DNA of 64,000 bases, taken from contig NZ_AUCW01000015.1 of assembly GCF_000429965.1 (NCBI RefSeq), positions 1 through 64,000 of the forward strand, in the 5' to 3' direction. Positions 19,122 to 27,638 of this stretch are shown here, in pieces. The notes under the pieces are model-generated. The model had not been told where the DNA came from. It saw only the letters and a list, made by a program, of their open reading frames with translations, and made no database searches. Position numbers and translations under genes: made by a program. The stretch comes from Desulfogranum mediterraneum DSM 13871 (GTDB taxonomy: Bacteria; Desulfobacterota; Desulfobulbia; Desulfobulbales; Desulfobulbaceae). The first letter of the stretch is position 1, and every line of letters begins with the position of its first letter.

Positions 19122-20673
19122 GGGAGCATCCGCTACTTATGGCATAATTTGGCAGCCGATTTTTTTCGATTTTACTATGTATTTTTAAACAGTTAGATGC
19201 AAACTTAGCTTTAAAAGCGAGCGCTTTTATGGTATAATACTCTGCAAAATCAGAAGGTTATGCCATGGCAAGGGTGCTGAAAATACAGACTGGGACTGAG
19301 TGCTATAAAGACATGTACGACGATAGTCTTGATCAAAAAATATCTGATATTATCCAGTGTGTTGATGCGCCCAACAACAGCCTGTTTAAAATCATCGAAA
19401 ATGTCAGAAATATTTACCCTGCGATAGACCCTGAATTGGTTCAAATTATTATTCAAGGTGAGCTCGACAAACATGTCGCAGCCCCCAGGTGCACTTGTTG
19501 TGGGGCCAAAGCCCATAAAAAATATTCCAATAAAAAAGAGTGCTTTACCACAATAGGGACAATTACGATTACTTGCCCTTACTATGCTTGCCCAAAATGC
19601 AAGGCCGTTCTTACTCCATACGAAGATGCTCTCAATTTGAGAGATGGCAAGTATCAGTATGATATCCAAAAAATAGCAGCCCTCTTTGGCGCCAAAGAAA
19701 CCTTTGAAGAGACTGCAGAGATGATGAGCGAAATTTATCGCGTCGACATCTCTCCTGATACGGTGCACAAACTTACCAATCAAATCGCCTCTGAAGTCAG
19801 CCTTACAGAGATTATCCCTACACCCAAGGAAGTGTCTAAAATTGTAGAAGATATTTCTAGGGATAATTACCGGAAACCAGTTCTCGTTTTTTCTGCTGAC
19901 GGAGCGATGGTCCCTATCCGGACAGAAGAGAAAGGGCAGCCTCACTGCTGGCGTGAGGCCAAGGGAATCCGTGGTTACCTGCTCGACAAAGACAAGATTG
20001 TTCACCTGCTCAGCTGGCATCAAGTCAGCAACATTGAGGAATTTAAAGGTTTTTTAGCTAATCTGAGAGCCCAGGATATCATCCCTCTCGACAAAGTTCG
20101 TCTTTGCTTTGTAGGTGATGGAGCTGATTGGATATGGGACTGTGTCAAAAAGTACTTCCCCGAATGTAGACAGGTCCTCGATTATTATCACTGTTCAGAA
20201 CATCTATATGACTTTGCCAAAATCCATTTTACTGGCCAGGAGAAGGCAAAGGCGTGGGTAGAGGAGACCAAGGTCCGGCTATTCCACAACAATGCAGTCC
20301 ATGTCATTGCTGGTCTCAACAGAATGAAATGCAAAACAGCGGAGACTGAGGTTAAGAGAAATAACCTCTTCAATTATCTCAAGAAAAATATAGATAGAGT
20401 TGAATACGGCCGGTTGCGTCGTGGCGGCTACCCTCTGGGGAGCGGTGCAATCGAAAGCTCAAACAAGTTCATCAGTAATATTCGCCTCAAGAGATCTGGG
20501 GCTTGGTGGAAGGTGGACTATGCCAACAATATTCTGAAATTACGTTGCGCCAAATACAATTCTAAATTTGATTCCTTTTTTGAGGAATACGAGAGCAAGG
20601 CTCAGGCTAAACGTGCTTCACGGGAAAAGAGGATCCGAGTCGTTAAGTAATGCCATAAACGTCGGATGCTCCC
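19122..20673 (+). mobile_element. Complete ISKra4-like insertion sequence with 9-bp target duplication
   Basis: The left end GGGAGCATCCG...TTATGGCA (19122-19144) and right end TGCCATAA...CGGATGCTCCC (20651-20673) are imperfect inverted repeats of about 23 bp. They are flanked by identical 9-bp direct repeats GAAGGGATT (19113-19121 and 20674-20682). The element is 1552 bp and contains one full-length transposase. Intact ends and duplication point to recent insertion. Confidence 0.9.
19265..20650 (+). CDS. ISKra4-like transposase
   Basis: This 461-residue protein has an N-terminal zinc-finger-like region (CTCCGAK and CPYYACPKC, about residues 76-120). The DDE-type catalytic core includes VFSADGAMV, CFVGDGADWIW followed by QVLDYYHCSEHLYDFA, and a C-terminal YPLGSGAIESSNKF with RLKRSGAWW. 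These match my recollection of ISKra4-family transposases. The stop lies directly at the right inverted repeat. A GAAGG ribosome binding site precedes the ATG. It appears intact. Confidence 0.88.
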   Translation: MARVLKIQTGTECYKDMYDDSLDQKISDIIQCVDAPNNSLFKIIENVRNIYPAIDPELVQIIIQGELDKHVAAPRCTCCGAKAHKKYSNKKECFTTIGTITITCPYYACPKCKAVLTPYEDALNLRDGKYQYDIQKIAALFGAKETFEETAEMMSEIYRVDISPDTVHKLTNQIASEVSLTEIIPTPKEVSKIVEDISRDNYRKPVLVFSADGAMVPIRTEEKGQPHCWREAKGIRGYLLDKDKIVHLLSWHQVSNIEEFKGFLANLRAQDIIPLDKVRLCFVGDGADWIWDCVKKYFPECRQVLDYYHCSEHLYDFAKIHFTGQEKAKAWVEETKVRLFHNNAVHVIAGLNRMKCKTAETEVKRNNLFNYLKKNIDRVEYGRLRRGGYPLGSGAIESSNKFISNIRLKRSGAWWKVDYANNILKLRCAKYNSKFDSFFEEYESKAQAKRASREKRIRVVK

Positions 20674-20772
20674 GAAGGGATTTTACTCACCTCAAAGATA
20701 ATTGAGACTTGGATACGGACGAGTCAGCTCAAGCCTCGGCTGCTCATCTTTGAATAATGGATTCTTAAAAAA

Positions 20773-20815
20773 GGGTCTATCCGAATCTCCCAACGCCAAC
20801 GCATGAGCAGCGCGG
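20773..20815. repeat. Direct repeat copy left of the RAYT remnant
   Basis: The segment GGGTCTATCCGAATCTCCCA...GCATGAGCAGCGCGG recurs with few changes at 21360-21396 (GGTCAATCCGGATCTCCCA...ACATGAGCAGCGCGG). The two copies frame a repeat unit and the transposase remnant, so the 20.8-21.4 kb block may have arisen by duplication or insertion. Confidence 0.6.
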
Positions 20816-20840
20816 TCCTTCCCGTTCCTTCATTCACTTT

Positions 20841-20999
20841 TTGGCTGCCATTCCCTCGTAGGCGGGAAGACAGTCCCGCATTAAGGGTGCAGCTGCACCC
20901 TTAACCCGGATGTCTGCCTGCGTGGAGACGCCGCCAGGGACGGATAGTGCTGTGGAAGCAACCTGGATGCCCGCCTACGCAGGCATGACGGCAGAAGCG
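20841..20999. repeat. Diverged copy of the REP-bounded repeat
   Basis: It has the same organisation as the 8.7-kb units: an opening TCGTAGGCGGGA palindrome arm, central GCGTGGAGACGCCGCCAGGGA, a closing CCCGCCTACGCAGGC arm and CATGACGGCAGAAGCG. It also carries a short internal palindrome GGGTGCAGCTGCACCC. Confidence 0.75.
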
Positions 21000-21073
21000 C
21001 GAGAATGTGGGTAACAGCTGGGAAATGAAGGTAAAAGAAGGATTGACAGATCCACAAAAAAACGGGGACAGAA

Positions 21074-21310
21074 CTATTTTCTGAGCTTCCTTGGCCTGCC
21101 AGGCCCCCTGTTGGACAGACGGATACCAAGCTTTCGGGATAGTTCCTCCCGAAACCTGTCTCCGCCGGTGACCTGTCCCCTCTGCAATGCCTCGCGTATC
21201 AGTTTGATTTCATCCCCGGGAACGGTCCCAAGGACATATTCGGCATATGCTCTTATTCGTTCATTCTCCCTTGTGCCAAGGGCCAGATAGGAAGGAGGGA
21301 GGTCAACGAC
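21074..21310 (-). pseudogene. REP-associated tyrosine transposase (RAYT), C-terminal remnant
   Basis: About 78 residues match the end of RAYT/TnpA-REP proteins: PSYLALGTRENERIRAY, DEIKLIREALQRGQVTG, DRFREELSRKLGIR and a terminal RGPGRPRK. The catalytic HUH and tyrosine regions are absent; upstream sequence is repeat material. The stop lies beside GGGGACAGAACTATTTT, a word typical of RAYT gene ends. This links the dispersed palindromic repeats in the window to a RAYT/REP system whose local transposase is dead. Confidence 0.75.
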
Positions 21311-21390
21311 AGGGTCCTGGCTTCCTGGTTGTACCTTGCGCCAAGCGACATCAGAAATTGGGTCAATCCGGATCTCCCAACACATGAGCA

Positions 21391-21672
21391 GCGCGGGCAT
21401 GACGGCAGAAGCACCGGAATCCAGTCATGGAGAAAGGAGGCAGCAGCCTTAACCTGGATCGCTAGTTGGGTGGAGATGCCGCCAGGGACGGGAAATGCAG
21501 CAGGAACGAACTGGATACCCGCCTGCGAGGGCATGACGGCAGAAGCGCCGGAATCCACTCCCGGAGAAAGGCGGCAGCAGCACCCTTAAACTGGATCTCT
21601 AGTTGGATGGAGACGCCGCCAGGGACGGGAAGTGCAGCAGGAACGAACTGGATACCCGCCTGCGCGGGCATG
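21391..21672. repeat. Two tandem REP-bounded repeat units
   Basis: Two units start at about 21417 and 21551 (134 bp apart), each with GATGGAGACGCCGCCAGGGA-like centres and GGATACCCGCCTGCG closing arms followed by GGGCATG. The array ends just before the radical-SAM gene at 21700 and could serve as a transcriptional end point for that operon. Confidence 0.8.
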
Positions 21673-21699
21673 GGGAAGCGATGCGGGTATGAGGGCAGC

Positions 21700-22731
21700 T
21701 CAGCTGCCGCCGGCGTTGCGCCAGCAGGTGGGGTCGCTGGCCAGGTAGTCGCCGGTGAGCTGGTAGGCGGCGCCGCGGCAGCCGTAGCACTCTGCAGCCT
21801 GCTCGCAGTCGCGGCACTCGCCCTTGATGGTCTGACGATAGTTCTTGAGGTCGGCGATCACCTGGCTGGTGGCCAGGATCTCGCCCAGGGGGGTCTGGCG
21901 GATGTTGCCCAGGGGGATGGTCACCCCCACGCAGGGCATGACCTCCCCGCTGGCGGTGACCACACAGGAGACCTGGTGGCGCATGCAGCGGTTGCCCACC
22001 AGGGGCGGCTGGGGGGTCCAGCTCCGGCCGAACTGGCTTTGGTCGAGCTCGGCCAGGGCGGTGAAGAGGGTCTTGAGCTCGGCGGGCGTCACCCCCAGCC
22101 AGTCGTTATCCAGGGCATTGGCCTGGGGGGTGATCACCTCGAAGAAGGGCTCGATCCCCTCCCGGCGCAGCCACTGCCAGAGCGCGGGCAGCTCGGCGAT
22201 ATTCTGCCGACAGATCACGGTGGAGATGGCCAGGAACCGCTCCCGGGAGGGGTAGCCCGCCCCCCTGAGGGCGGCCAGGGCCTGCTGGATCAGCGCAGAG
22301 GCCCCGAGCCTGCCGGCCAGCCGGTCCTGGATCTCGGGGTCACGGGAGTTGAGCTTAAGGGCCACCCGTGCCTGTTTTTCGGCGAGAAATGAGGCCAGCT
22401 CCGGGGTGATGCCGGAGCCGTTGGTGAAGAGCTCTATGGCCATGCCCTGTGCATCGATGAAGGAGAGCATCTCCCTGAGGTGGGGATAGATAGAGGGCTC
22501 ACCGCCCAGGACGATGATCTTACGCGCCCCCAGCTCCCTGGCCTGGCGAATCAGCTCCCTGAGCTCCCGGCGGGAGAGTTCGCCTGCCCGCGTGCCCTCC
22601 TCCTCCACGTAGCAGTAGGAACAGCGGAAGTTGCAGACCCGGCTGAACTCGATCTCCATGGAGAGCAGCCGGTTCTCGGCCGCGGCCTGGCGAACCTCTG
22701 CCTCGCTGAACTCCAGATTATAGATCTGCAT
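21700..22731 (-). CDS. Radical SAM/SPASM-domain enzyme (cluster rSAM 3)
   Basis: This 343-residue protein has the radical-SAM motif CNFRCSYC (about residues 33-40) and GGEPSIY. A C-terminal SPASM-like region follows with CMRHQVSC, GEVMPCVGV, CRDCEQAAECYGC and a last cysteine near DPTCW, enough for auxiliary iron-sulfur clusters. SPASM enzymes modify peptides or other substrates by radical chemistry; the substrate here is unknown. The gene is last in the minus-strand arm, 3 bp after the B12-type radical-SAM gene. Assignment to a lipid or polyketide tailoring step is inference from context. Confidence 0.85.
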   Translation of the reverse strand: MQIYNLEFSEAEVRQAAAENRLLSMEIEFSRVCNFRCSYCYVEEEGTRAGELSRRELRELIRQARELGARKIIVLGGEPSIYPHLREMLSFIDAQGMAIELFTNGSGITPELASFLAEKQARVALKLNSRDPEIQDRLAGRLGASALIQQALAALRGAGYPSRERFLAISTVICRQNIAELPALWQWLRREGIEPFFEVITPQANALDNDWLGVTPAELKTLFTALAELDQSQFGRSWTPQPPLVGNRCMRHQVSCVVTASGEVMPCVGVTIPLGNIRQTPLGEILATSQVIADLKNYRQTIKGECRDCEQAAECYGCRGAAYQLTGDYLASDPTCWRNAGGS

Positions 22732-22734
22732 CTT

Positions 22735-24225
22735 TTAATACTCCTCGATATCGCTAAAACGGTTCATCTGCTCCCAGCGCTCCACCTCCAGGCGGTAGCG
22801 TCCCTCCCAGCCATAGCGGCGCATGATCCGACGATAGCGGAGCTTTAAGAAGGGCTTAAAGAGAAAACGCCAGATCGAGACCCAGAGCCAGCCCTGGCTC
22901 CTGACCTCCCGGGGCGGATTCCACCAGCCCAGCACCAGCTGCCGCTGGTACCAGAACTGGTACTGCAGCTCCCCGGCGCTGAGGTGGTGGGTGCGGACAT
23001 TGGCCCAGAGGCCGTTATACTTTTTCAGGTCTGCCCTGTTGGTGATCAAGCCCTGCTCCCCCAGGTGCTCGCGCATGCCGGTCCGGGGATAGGGGGTCAG
23101 GATCTGGCAGTAGGCGGCATCGGCCTCGATGGATCTGAAGAACTCGTAGTTCTCCCGGATGGAGTCGGTATCGTCTTCGGGAAAGCCGAAGATCAGGCCG
23201 CCGATGACCATGATCCCGTGGCGGTGGCAGTTGGCAATGGCCTTCCTGGAGAGGGCGGTGATATCCCCCTTGCCCGCCACCTGGAGGTTCTTCTTGGAGC
23301 CATTCTCTATGCCGAGGAAGATCGAGCCAAAACCGGCCTCCGCCATCTTGGCCACCATGGCCTCGTTGTTGGCAATGGTCCGGCAGTCGGCCTGGACAAA
23401 GAGCCGCAGCCCGGAATAGTTGCGGGCAATGACGGCCTCGCAGAAGGCCATCACCCGCTCGGTGTCCAGGACCATGTTGTCGTCGACGATGAAGATGGCC
23501 CGGGTTTTGCACTTATGGTAGATATCATCGATATCCGCCAGCACCCGGCTTAAGGGGAAGGTCCGGAAGGTGCGGCCATACATGTGGCCCATGGAGCAGA
23601 AGTTACAGGCCCGGGTACAGCCCCGGGAGGTCTCGATCAGTTCGATCTTGGAGTTGACCAGGTGATAGCCCCAGGTGAGGCGGCGCCTATCCCGGATGGG
23701 CAGCTTGAGGCTGGCCAGATCCAGGTTGGCGGCGCGTGGGTTATGGATAAAGACCCCATCCCGCCTGTAGGAGAGCGAGGGGATCTCCTCCAGCTCCCCC
23801 TCACCGGCCAGTTGATTGACCAGCCGCCGGCAGACCTCTTCCCCCTCACCCCGGATCATGAAATCGATCCAGCGTGCCTCGGGGGAGGCGGCGATCTCCT
23901 CATACATCAGGGTGGCGTGGTAGCCGCCGATGACGATCCTAACCGCCGGGTCCAGCTCCTTGAGCAGGTGGGCGATCTTGATGCAGGTGTCGTACTGCCA
24001 GGCCATGGCCGAGAGGCCGATCAGGCCGAAGCGATGTCTGGCCAGCAGCCGGGTGAGGTACTTTTTGATGGACCTGCGCTTGCGGATCAGATCCACCAGC
24101 ATGACCTGGTGCCGGTCATCGATGTTGCCGCCGATGCTGGCGATGCCGTGGTTGGGAAAGTGGACCGCGGCCTCGTGGATGATGATCGGCACCACATCGG
24201 GCATGGAAATCAACAGCACCTTCAT
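22735..24225 (-). CDS. B12-binding radical SAM protein (cluster rSAM 2)
   Basis: Starting at ATG 24225 (MKVLLISMPD), which overlaps the acyltransferase stop, gives 496 residues. The N-terminal third looks like a cobalamin-binding Rossmann domain (IGLSAMAWQYD, IVIGGYHATLMYEE, MIRGEGEE). The radical-SAM core has SRGCTRACNFCSMGHMYG. The DxHxxG cobalamin ligand motif is not evident, as in many of these enzymes. Relatives methylate or cyclise unreactive carbons in hopanoids, chlorins and lipids. It is translationally coupled to the PlsC-like gene. Confidence 0.85.
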   Translation of the reverse strand: MKVLLISMPDVVPIIIHEAAVHFPNHGIASIGGNIDDRHQVMLVDLIRKRRSIKKYLTRLLARHRFGLIGLSAMAWQYDTCIKIAHLLKELDPAVRIVIGGYHATLMYEEIAASPEARWIDFMIRGEGEEVCRRLVNQLAGEGELEEIPSLSYRRDGVFIHNPRAANLDLASLKLPIRDRRRLTWGYHLVNSKIELIETSRGCTRACNFCSMGHMYGRTFRTFPLSRVLADIDDIYHKCKTRAIFIVDDNMVLDTERVMAFCEAVIARNYSGLRLFVQADCRTIANNEAMVAKMAEAGFGSIFLGIENGSKKNLQVAGKGDITALSRKAIANCHRHGIMVIGGLIFGFPEDDTDSIRENYEFFRSIEADAAYCQILTPYPRTGMREHLGEQGLITNRADLKKYNGLWANVRTHHLSAGELQYQFWYQRQLVLGWWNPPREVRSQGWLWVSIWRFLFKPFLKLRYRRIMRRYGWEGRYRLEVERWEQMNRFSDIEEY

Positions 24226-25055
24226 GGGGCCTCCTGGTGGTAGATCTGCCGGATCTGCGCTGCCAACCCGGTCACCCCGGGCGGCTGCTCCCGGTCCCAC
24301 TCGATCACCCCGAGGTAGCTGACCCTGATCCGGTTTGCGCTGCTGCAGGAGAACCAGAACCGGCCCGGGGTGAAGAGCCGGTCGGTTCCGGAGATCGCCA
24401 GCAGGTGAATCGGCCCCCCCTGGAGTCGGGCAATCTTGAGGGCGCCGCTGTGGATGGAGCCCAGGCGGCCGTCACGACTCCTGGTGCCCTCGGGAAAGAC
24501 AAAGAGCTTGCCCTGGTCCCGGAAAAACTCGGCCAGGGAATCCAGCTGCTCGATCATGATCCCGGCCTGGCCGCCCTGGGCGGTGTCGGGCAGGTAGCCG
24601 GAACGACGCAGGACCCAGCCAAAGATCGGCACCCTGAAGAAACGGGATTTGACGATGGAACGGTGGCGGGGATAGAGGGCCATCAGCAGGAGGGGGTCCA
24701 GGTAGGAGAGGTGGTTGGCCAGGACCAGCCCGGAAGGGATCCGGCCCGCCTGGGGGTCGATTTTGATCTCCTGGCCGGGGGCCAGCCGGCTGAGCAGCCC
24801 GAAAAAGATCCGATAGAACCAGTGGTTGAGGCGCTGGAAGCGGGCCTCTGCCTCTCCCTTCTTGGCCTCGCCTGCCGCAGTGCAGAGCCCCAGGAGGGCG
24901 GCCCCCAGATAGAGCCAGGAGAAGATAAAGAGAAAGCCGAAGATAAACCAGGCCCAGCAGCCCAGGGTGACCAGGATGTCACGCCAGCCCGGGGAGCGGC
25001 CGGGACGGCAGCCCTGTGGGGCAGGAGCCTCCCTAGCCTTGAGCCGTCCGGCCAT
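24222..25055 (-). CDS. PlsC-like 1-acyl-glycerol-phosphate acyltransferase
   Basis: The start at 25055 overlaps the end of the ketosynthase gene and gives 277 residues. A hydrophobic N-terminal segment (about 25-55) anchors it to the membrane. The catalytic motif NHLSYLD (H-x4-D) and acceptor-binding FPEGTRS are both present. Family members transfer acyl chains from acyl-ACP or acyl-CoA to lysophosphatidate. In this cluster it may attach the specialised acyl chain to a glycerolipid. It lies between the ketosynthase and a radical-SAM gene with overlaps on both sides. Confidence 0.88.
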   Translation of the reverse strand: MAGRLKAREAPAPQGCRPGRSPGWRDILVTLGCWAWFIFGFLFIFSWLYLGAALLGLCTAAGEAKKGEAEARFQRLNHWFYRIFFGLLSRLAPGQEIKIDPQAGRIPSGLVLANHLSYLDPLLLMALYPRHRSIVKSRFFRVPIFGWVLRRSGYLPDTAQGGQAGIMIEQLDSLAEFFRDQGKLFVFPEGTRSRDGRLGSIHSGALKIARLQGGPIHLLAISGTDRLFTPGRFWFSCSSANRIRVSYLGVIEWDREQPPGVTGLAAQIRQIYHQEAP

Positions 25056-26280
25056 CACGCACCAGCAGGCAGGTGTTGACCCCGCCAAAGGCAAAGTTCT
25101 GGATGGCCGCGGTCCGGACCGGGGTCTCGGTCAGCTCGCGGGTATGCCGGAGCATCCGGCAACGCTCATCCACCTCCTCCAGGTTAAGGGTGGGCGCCAC
25201 AAAACCCTGCTCCATCATGTAGAGGGTCAGGATCAGCTCGATCACCCCGCAGGTCCCCATGGTGTGGCCCATGTAGCTCTTCAGGCCGCTGACCAGGGGG
25301 CCCTTGCCGTAGACCGCATCGATGGCCTGGGCCTCGATCACGTCGCCCATCTTGGTGGCCGTGGCATGGGCGCTGACAAAATCCACCTCCCCGGGGCTGA
25401 GGGCAGCATCGTCCAGGGCCAGACGCAGGGTGGCGGTGATCCCCTCCAGGTTGGGCAGGATCAGGTCGCCGCCGTTGTTGTTGCAGCCGAAGCCGACCAG
25501 CTCGCCCAGGATGGTGGCGCCCCGCCGCCGGGCGGCCTCATACTCCTCCAGAAGCACCGCGCCGCCGCCCTCCCCCACCACCAGGCCGTCACGCCCGGCA
25601 TCAAAGGGACGGGGGGTGCAGCTGGGGGTGTCGTTATAGTCCACCGAACAGGCCAGGAGGTTGTCAAAGACCGCCACCGTGGTGGTATCATACTCATCGG
25701 CACCGCCGCAGAGCATGGCGTCCTGCATCCCGTACTTGATCATCTCGTAGCCAAAACCGATGGACTGACTGGAGGTGGTGCAGGCCGTGGACGAGGCGAT
25801 GATCCGGCCGGTGATCCCGAACATCCTGGAGATATTCACCGCCGTGGTATGGACCATGGAGCGGAGGTAATCGACGGCCCCGATGGAGGAGAACTTGGCA
25901 TCCAGGTCGGAAAAAAAGGTCTTGTAGATGTCCCGCTGCACCGTGGGGCTGCCATGGGTGGAGCCAAAGGCCACCCCCAGGCGGCCTGAGGTGATGAACT
26001 CCTGATCCAGACCCGACTGCGCCAGCACGTCCTTGGCCACCTGGCAGGCATAGAAGGCCACCGGGCCCATGGTCTTGGTGTACTGGCGCTTAAAGCCGTA
26101 CTCCATGGGATAATCCACGCTGCCAAAGACACGGGAGTGGATATGCTTGCTCAGGAGGCCGTCGTCACGCAGGGGGCTGACCCCGGAACGACCCGAGCGC
26201 AGGCTTTGGATGATCTCGTCCTTGCCGTAACCGATGGGGGTGATGGCGGAACAGGCGGTGATGACGACGCGTCGTTTCAT
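25033..26280 (-). CDS. Beta-ketoacyl-ACP synthase (KS 1)
   Basis: This 415-residue FabF-like condensing enzyme has all three catalytic residues: Cys167 in SSTACTTSSQS, His in SAHATATKMGD and His in LKSYMGHTMG. The active-site context resembles ketosynthases of aryl-polyene clusters more than housekeeping FabF. An ACP gene ends 20 bp upstream and a PlsC-like gene overlaps downstream, so the three probably act together in chain assembly and transfer. Confidence 0.92.
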   Translation of the reverse strand: MKRRVVITACSAITPIGYGKDEIIQSLRSGRSGVSPLRDDGLLSKHIHSRVFGSVDYPMEYGFKRQYTKTMGPVAFYACQVAKDVLAQSGLDQEFITSGRLGVAFGSTHGSPTVQRDIYKTFFSDLDAKFSSIGAVDYLRSMVHTTAVNISRMFGITGRIIASSTACTTSSQSIGFGYEMIKYGMQDAMLCGGADEYDTTTVAVFDNLLACSVDYNDTPSCTPRPFDAGRDGLVVGEGGGAVLLEEYEAARRRGATILGELVGFGCNNNGGDLILPNLEGITATLRLALDDAALSPGEVDFVSAHATATKMGDVIEAQAIDAVYGKGPLVSGLKSYMGHTMGTCGVIELILTLYMMEQGFVAPTLNLEEVDERCRMLRHTRELTETPVRTAAIQNFAFGGVNTCLLVRDGRTAQG

Positions 26281-26300
26281 GGCAGGCAGGCGGGGAAGGG

Positions 26301-26558
26301 TTAGCTGTTGCGGGAGCGTTGCAGTTCTTCGATATAGGCAACCACATCCTTGATGGTGCGGATGGCCATGGCCTGTTCCTTCTCCTCCCGGGTCAGGGAG
26401 AAGCCGAGGAGCAACTCGATCTTGCCCAGCAGCTCGATGGCATCGATACTGTCAAAGCCGTGGGCATCGCGGAGGTTGTCCTCCAGGCCCGGATTCTCGA
26501 ACTCAAAGTCCTTGGTGAGGATGGTGATAATGGCTTGCTGTATTTCGTCTCTGGTCAT
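26301..26558 (-). CDS. Acyl carrier protein (ACP 1)
   Basis: This 85-residue acidic helical protein has the phosphopantetheine attachment motif GFDSIDAIELL (Ser near 37). It carries growing acyl chains for the cluster ketosynthases and is encoded immediately before KS 1. It is distinct from the other two carriers in the cluster (DSID followed by Ala rather than Val or Met-Asp-Leu), so the three may serve different steps. Confidence 0.93.
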   Translation of the reverse strand: MTRDEIQQAIITILTKDFEFENPGLEDNLRDAHGFDSIDAIELLGKIELLLGFSLTREEKEQAMAIRTIKDVVAYIEELQRSRNS

Positions 26559-26768
26559 AACACGATCTAGGTGGACAGCAGATGGCGTTCAGCCCCCTGG
26601 GGCCGGTTTTGCCGTACGCTCTGCGGATTTGGTCTAATGGGCTCGGATACTACACGGTTTCTCCTCCTTACAAAAGGGAAAAGAGCGGCTGACCGCGAGC
26701 CGCCCCCAGGCACCCCCCTGCGCCCTCGGGGATCCGTTCCCGCCGGCCTCTTGCCTGCAGAGACGGCC
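26559..26768 (-). promoter_or_regulatory. Leader before ACP 1 with strong SD and start-stop codon pair
   Basis: On the minus strand a near-perfect Shine-Dalgarno AAGGAGG (26669-26663) is followed after 7 nt by GTG and directly by TAG (26655-26650). That is an initiation site with no coding capacity, about 95 nt upstream of the ACP start. The rest of the 210-bp gap holds no gene. It may separate two transcripts of the arm or regulate the ACP-KS segment; no clear -35/-10 pair was found. Confidence 0.35.
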
Positions 26769-27638
26769 TTAGTGGAGAAAGCGCTCAAAGTGGTACCACT
26801 CAAAGGGATGGCGCCGCAGGGTGGCGGCCAGGAGGTCGGCATACTCCTGGGCAGCCCGGGAAATGGCCTGGTCCCGCTCACCCCGGGCCACCCGCTCGAT
26901 GGTGATGGGCTCGGCCAGGCTGAAGTGATAGTGGTTGTCCCCCTGACGGAAGGCGAAGAAGGGCAGCAGCGGCGCCCCTGCGACCAGGGCAAAGACAAAG
27001 GGGGCCTGGGGCAGGAAGGCGCGGTGGCCCAGAAAGGAGACCTCCACCCGGCGCTGCTCCTCCCGCCAGAGCTGATCGCCGGCCATGGAGACCAGGCCGC
27101 CTGCCTGGAGGCAGCGGATCGCCTCCACCCCGCTCATGGGGGCATCGCTGCCCTGCTCCACCCCGATGATGGTGACCCCGGCCCGGCGCAGCTCCTCCTT
27201 CTGGCAGCGCTCCACCCCCTCCTGCTCCTTGACCCCCATGTAGAGCAGCAGCTGGAGATCCCCCCTTTGCTGCTTGAGCAGCGCAGCCGCCATCTCCCAG
27301 TTGCCCAGGTGGGACATCAGCAGGATCCCGCCCTGCCCGCCGATCAGCGCTTCCAGCCGCTCCCAGCCCCGGGAGGTGCAGCTCGGGGTACCGCGCTCCC
27401 GGGCCAGGAAACGATCCAGGTGGATGGAGGTGAAGCGCTGGTACTGCCTGAAGCTGCACCAGCGGTGATAGAGCGCTCCCTGCTCGGGGTAGAGGGCTGC
27501 ATAGAAGCGGCAGCTCTCCGCCACCTGCCGGGAAAAGAGAAAGTAGCCCAGGGCAATCAGCCGGGAGACCAGCTTCAGCAGCCAGGGGCCGCAGCAGCTG
27601 GAGCAGCGGACCAACAGTCGATACCAGAACCCCCTCAT
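26769..27638 (-). CDS. LpxL/HtrB-type acyltransferase
   Basis: This 289-residue membrane-associated protein has the lipid A acyltransferase-family motif SHLGNWEMA (H-x4-E) near residue 109 and later DQLWREEQR and FALVAGAPLLPFF segments. Such enzymes use acyl-ACP to acylate a sugar or lipid on the inner-membrane cytoplasmic face. Related acyltransferases occur in aryl-polyene clusters. The start overlaps the glycosyltransferase stop (ATGA), coupling sugar transfer and acylation. Confidence 0.85.
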   Translation of the reverse strand: MRGFWYRLLVRCSSCCGPWLLKLVSRLIALGYFLFSRQVAESCRFYAALYPEQGALYHRWCSFRQYQRFTSIHLDRFLARERGTPSCTSRGWERLEALIGGQGGILLMSHLGNWEMAAALLKQQRGDLQLLLYMGVKEQEGVERCQKEELRRAGVTIIGVEQGSDAPMSGVEAIRCLQAGGLVSMAGDQLWREEQRRVEVSFLGHRAFLPQAPFVFALVAGAPLLPFFAFRQGDNHYHFSLAEPITIERVARGERDQAISRAAQEYADLLAATLRRHPFEWYHFERFLH

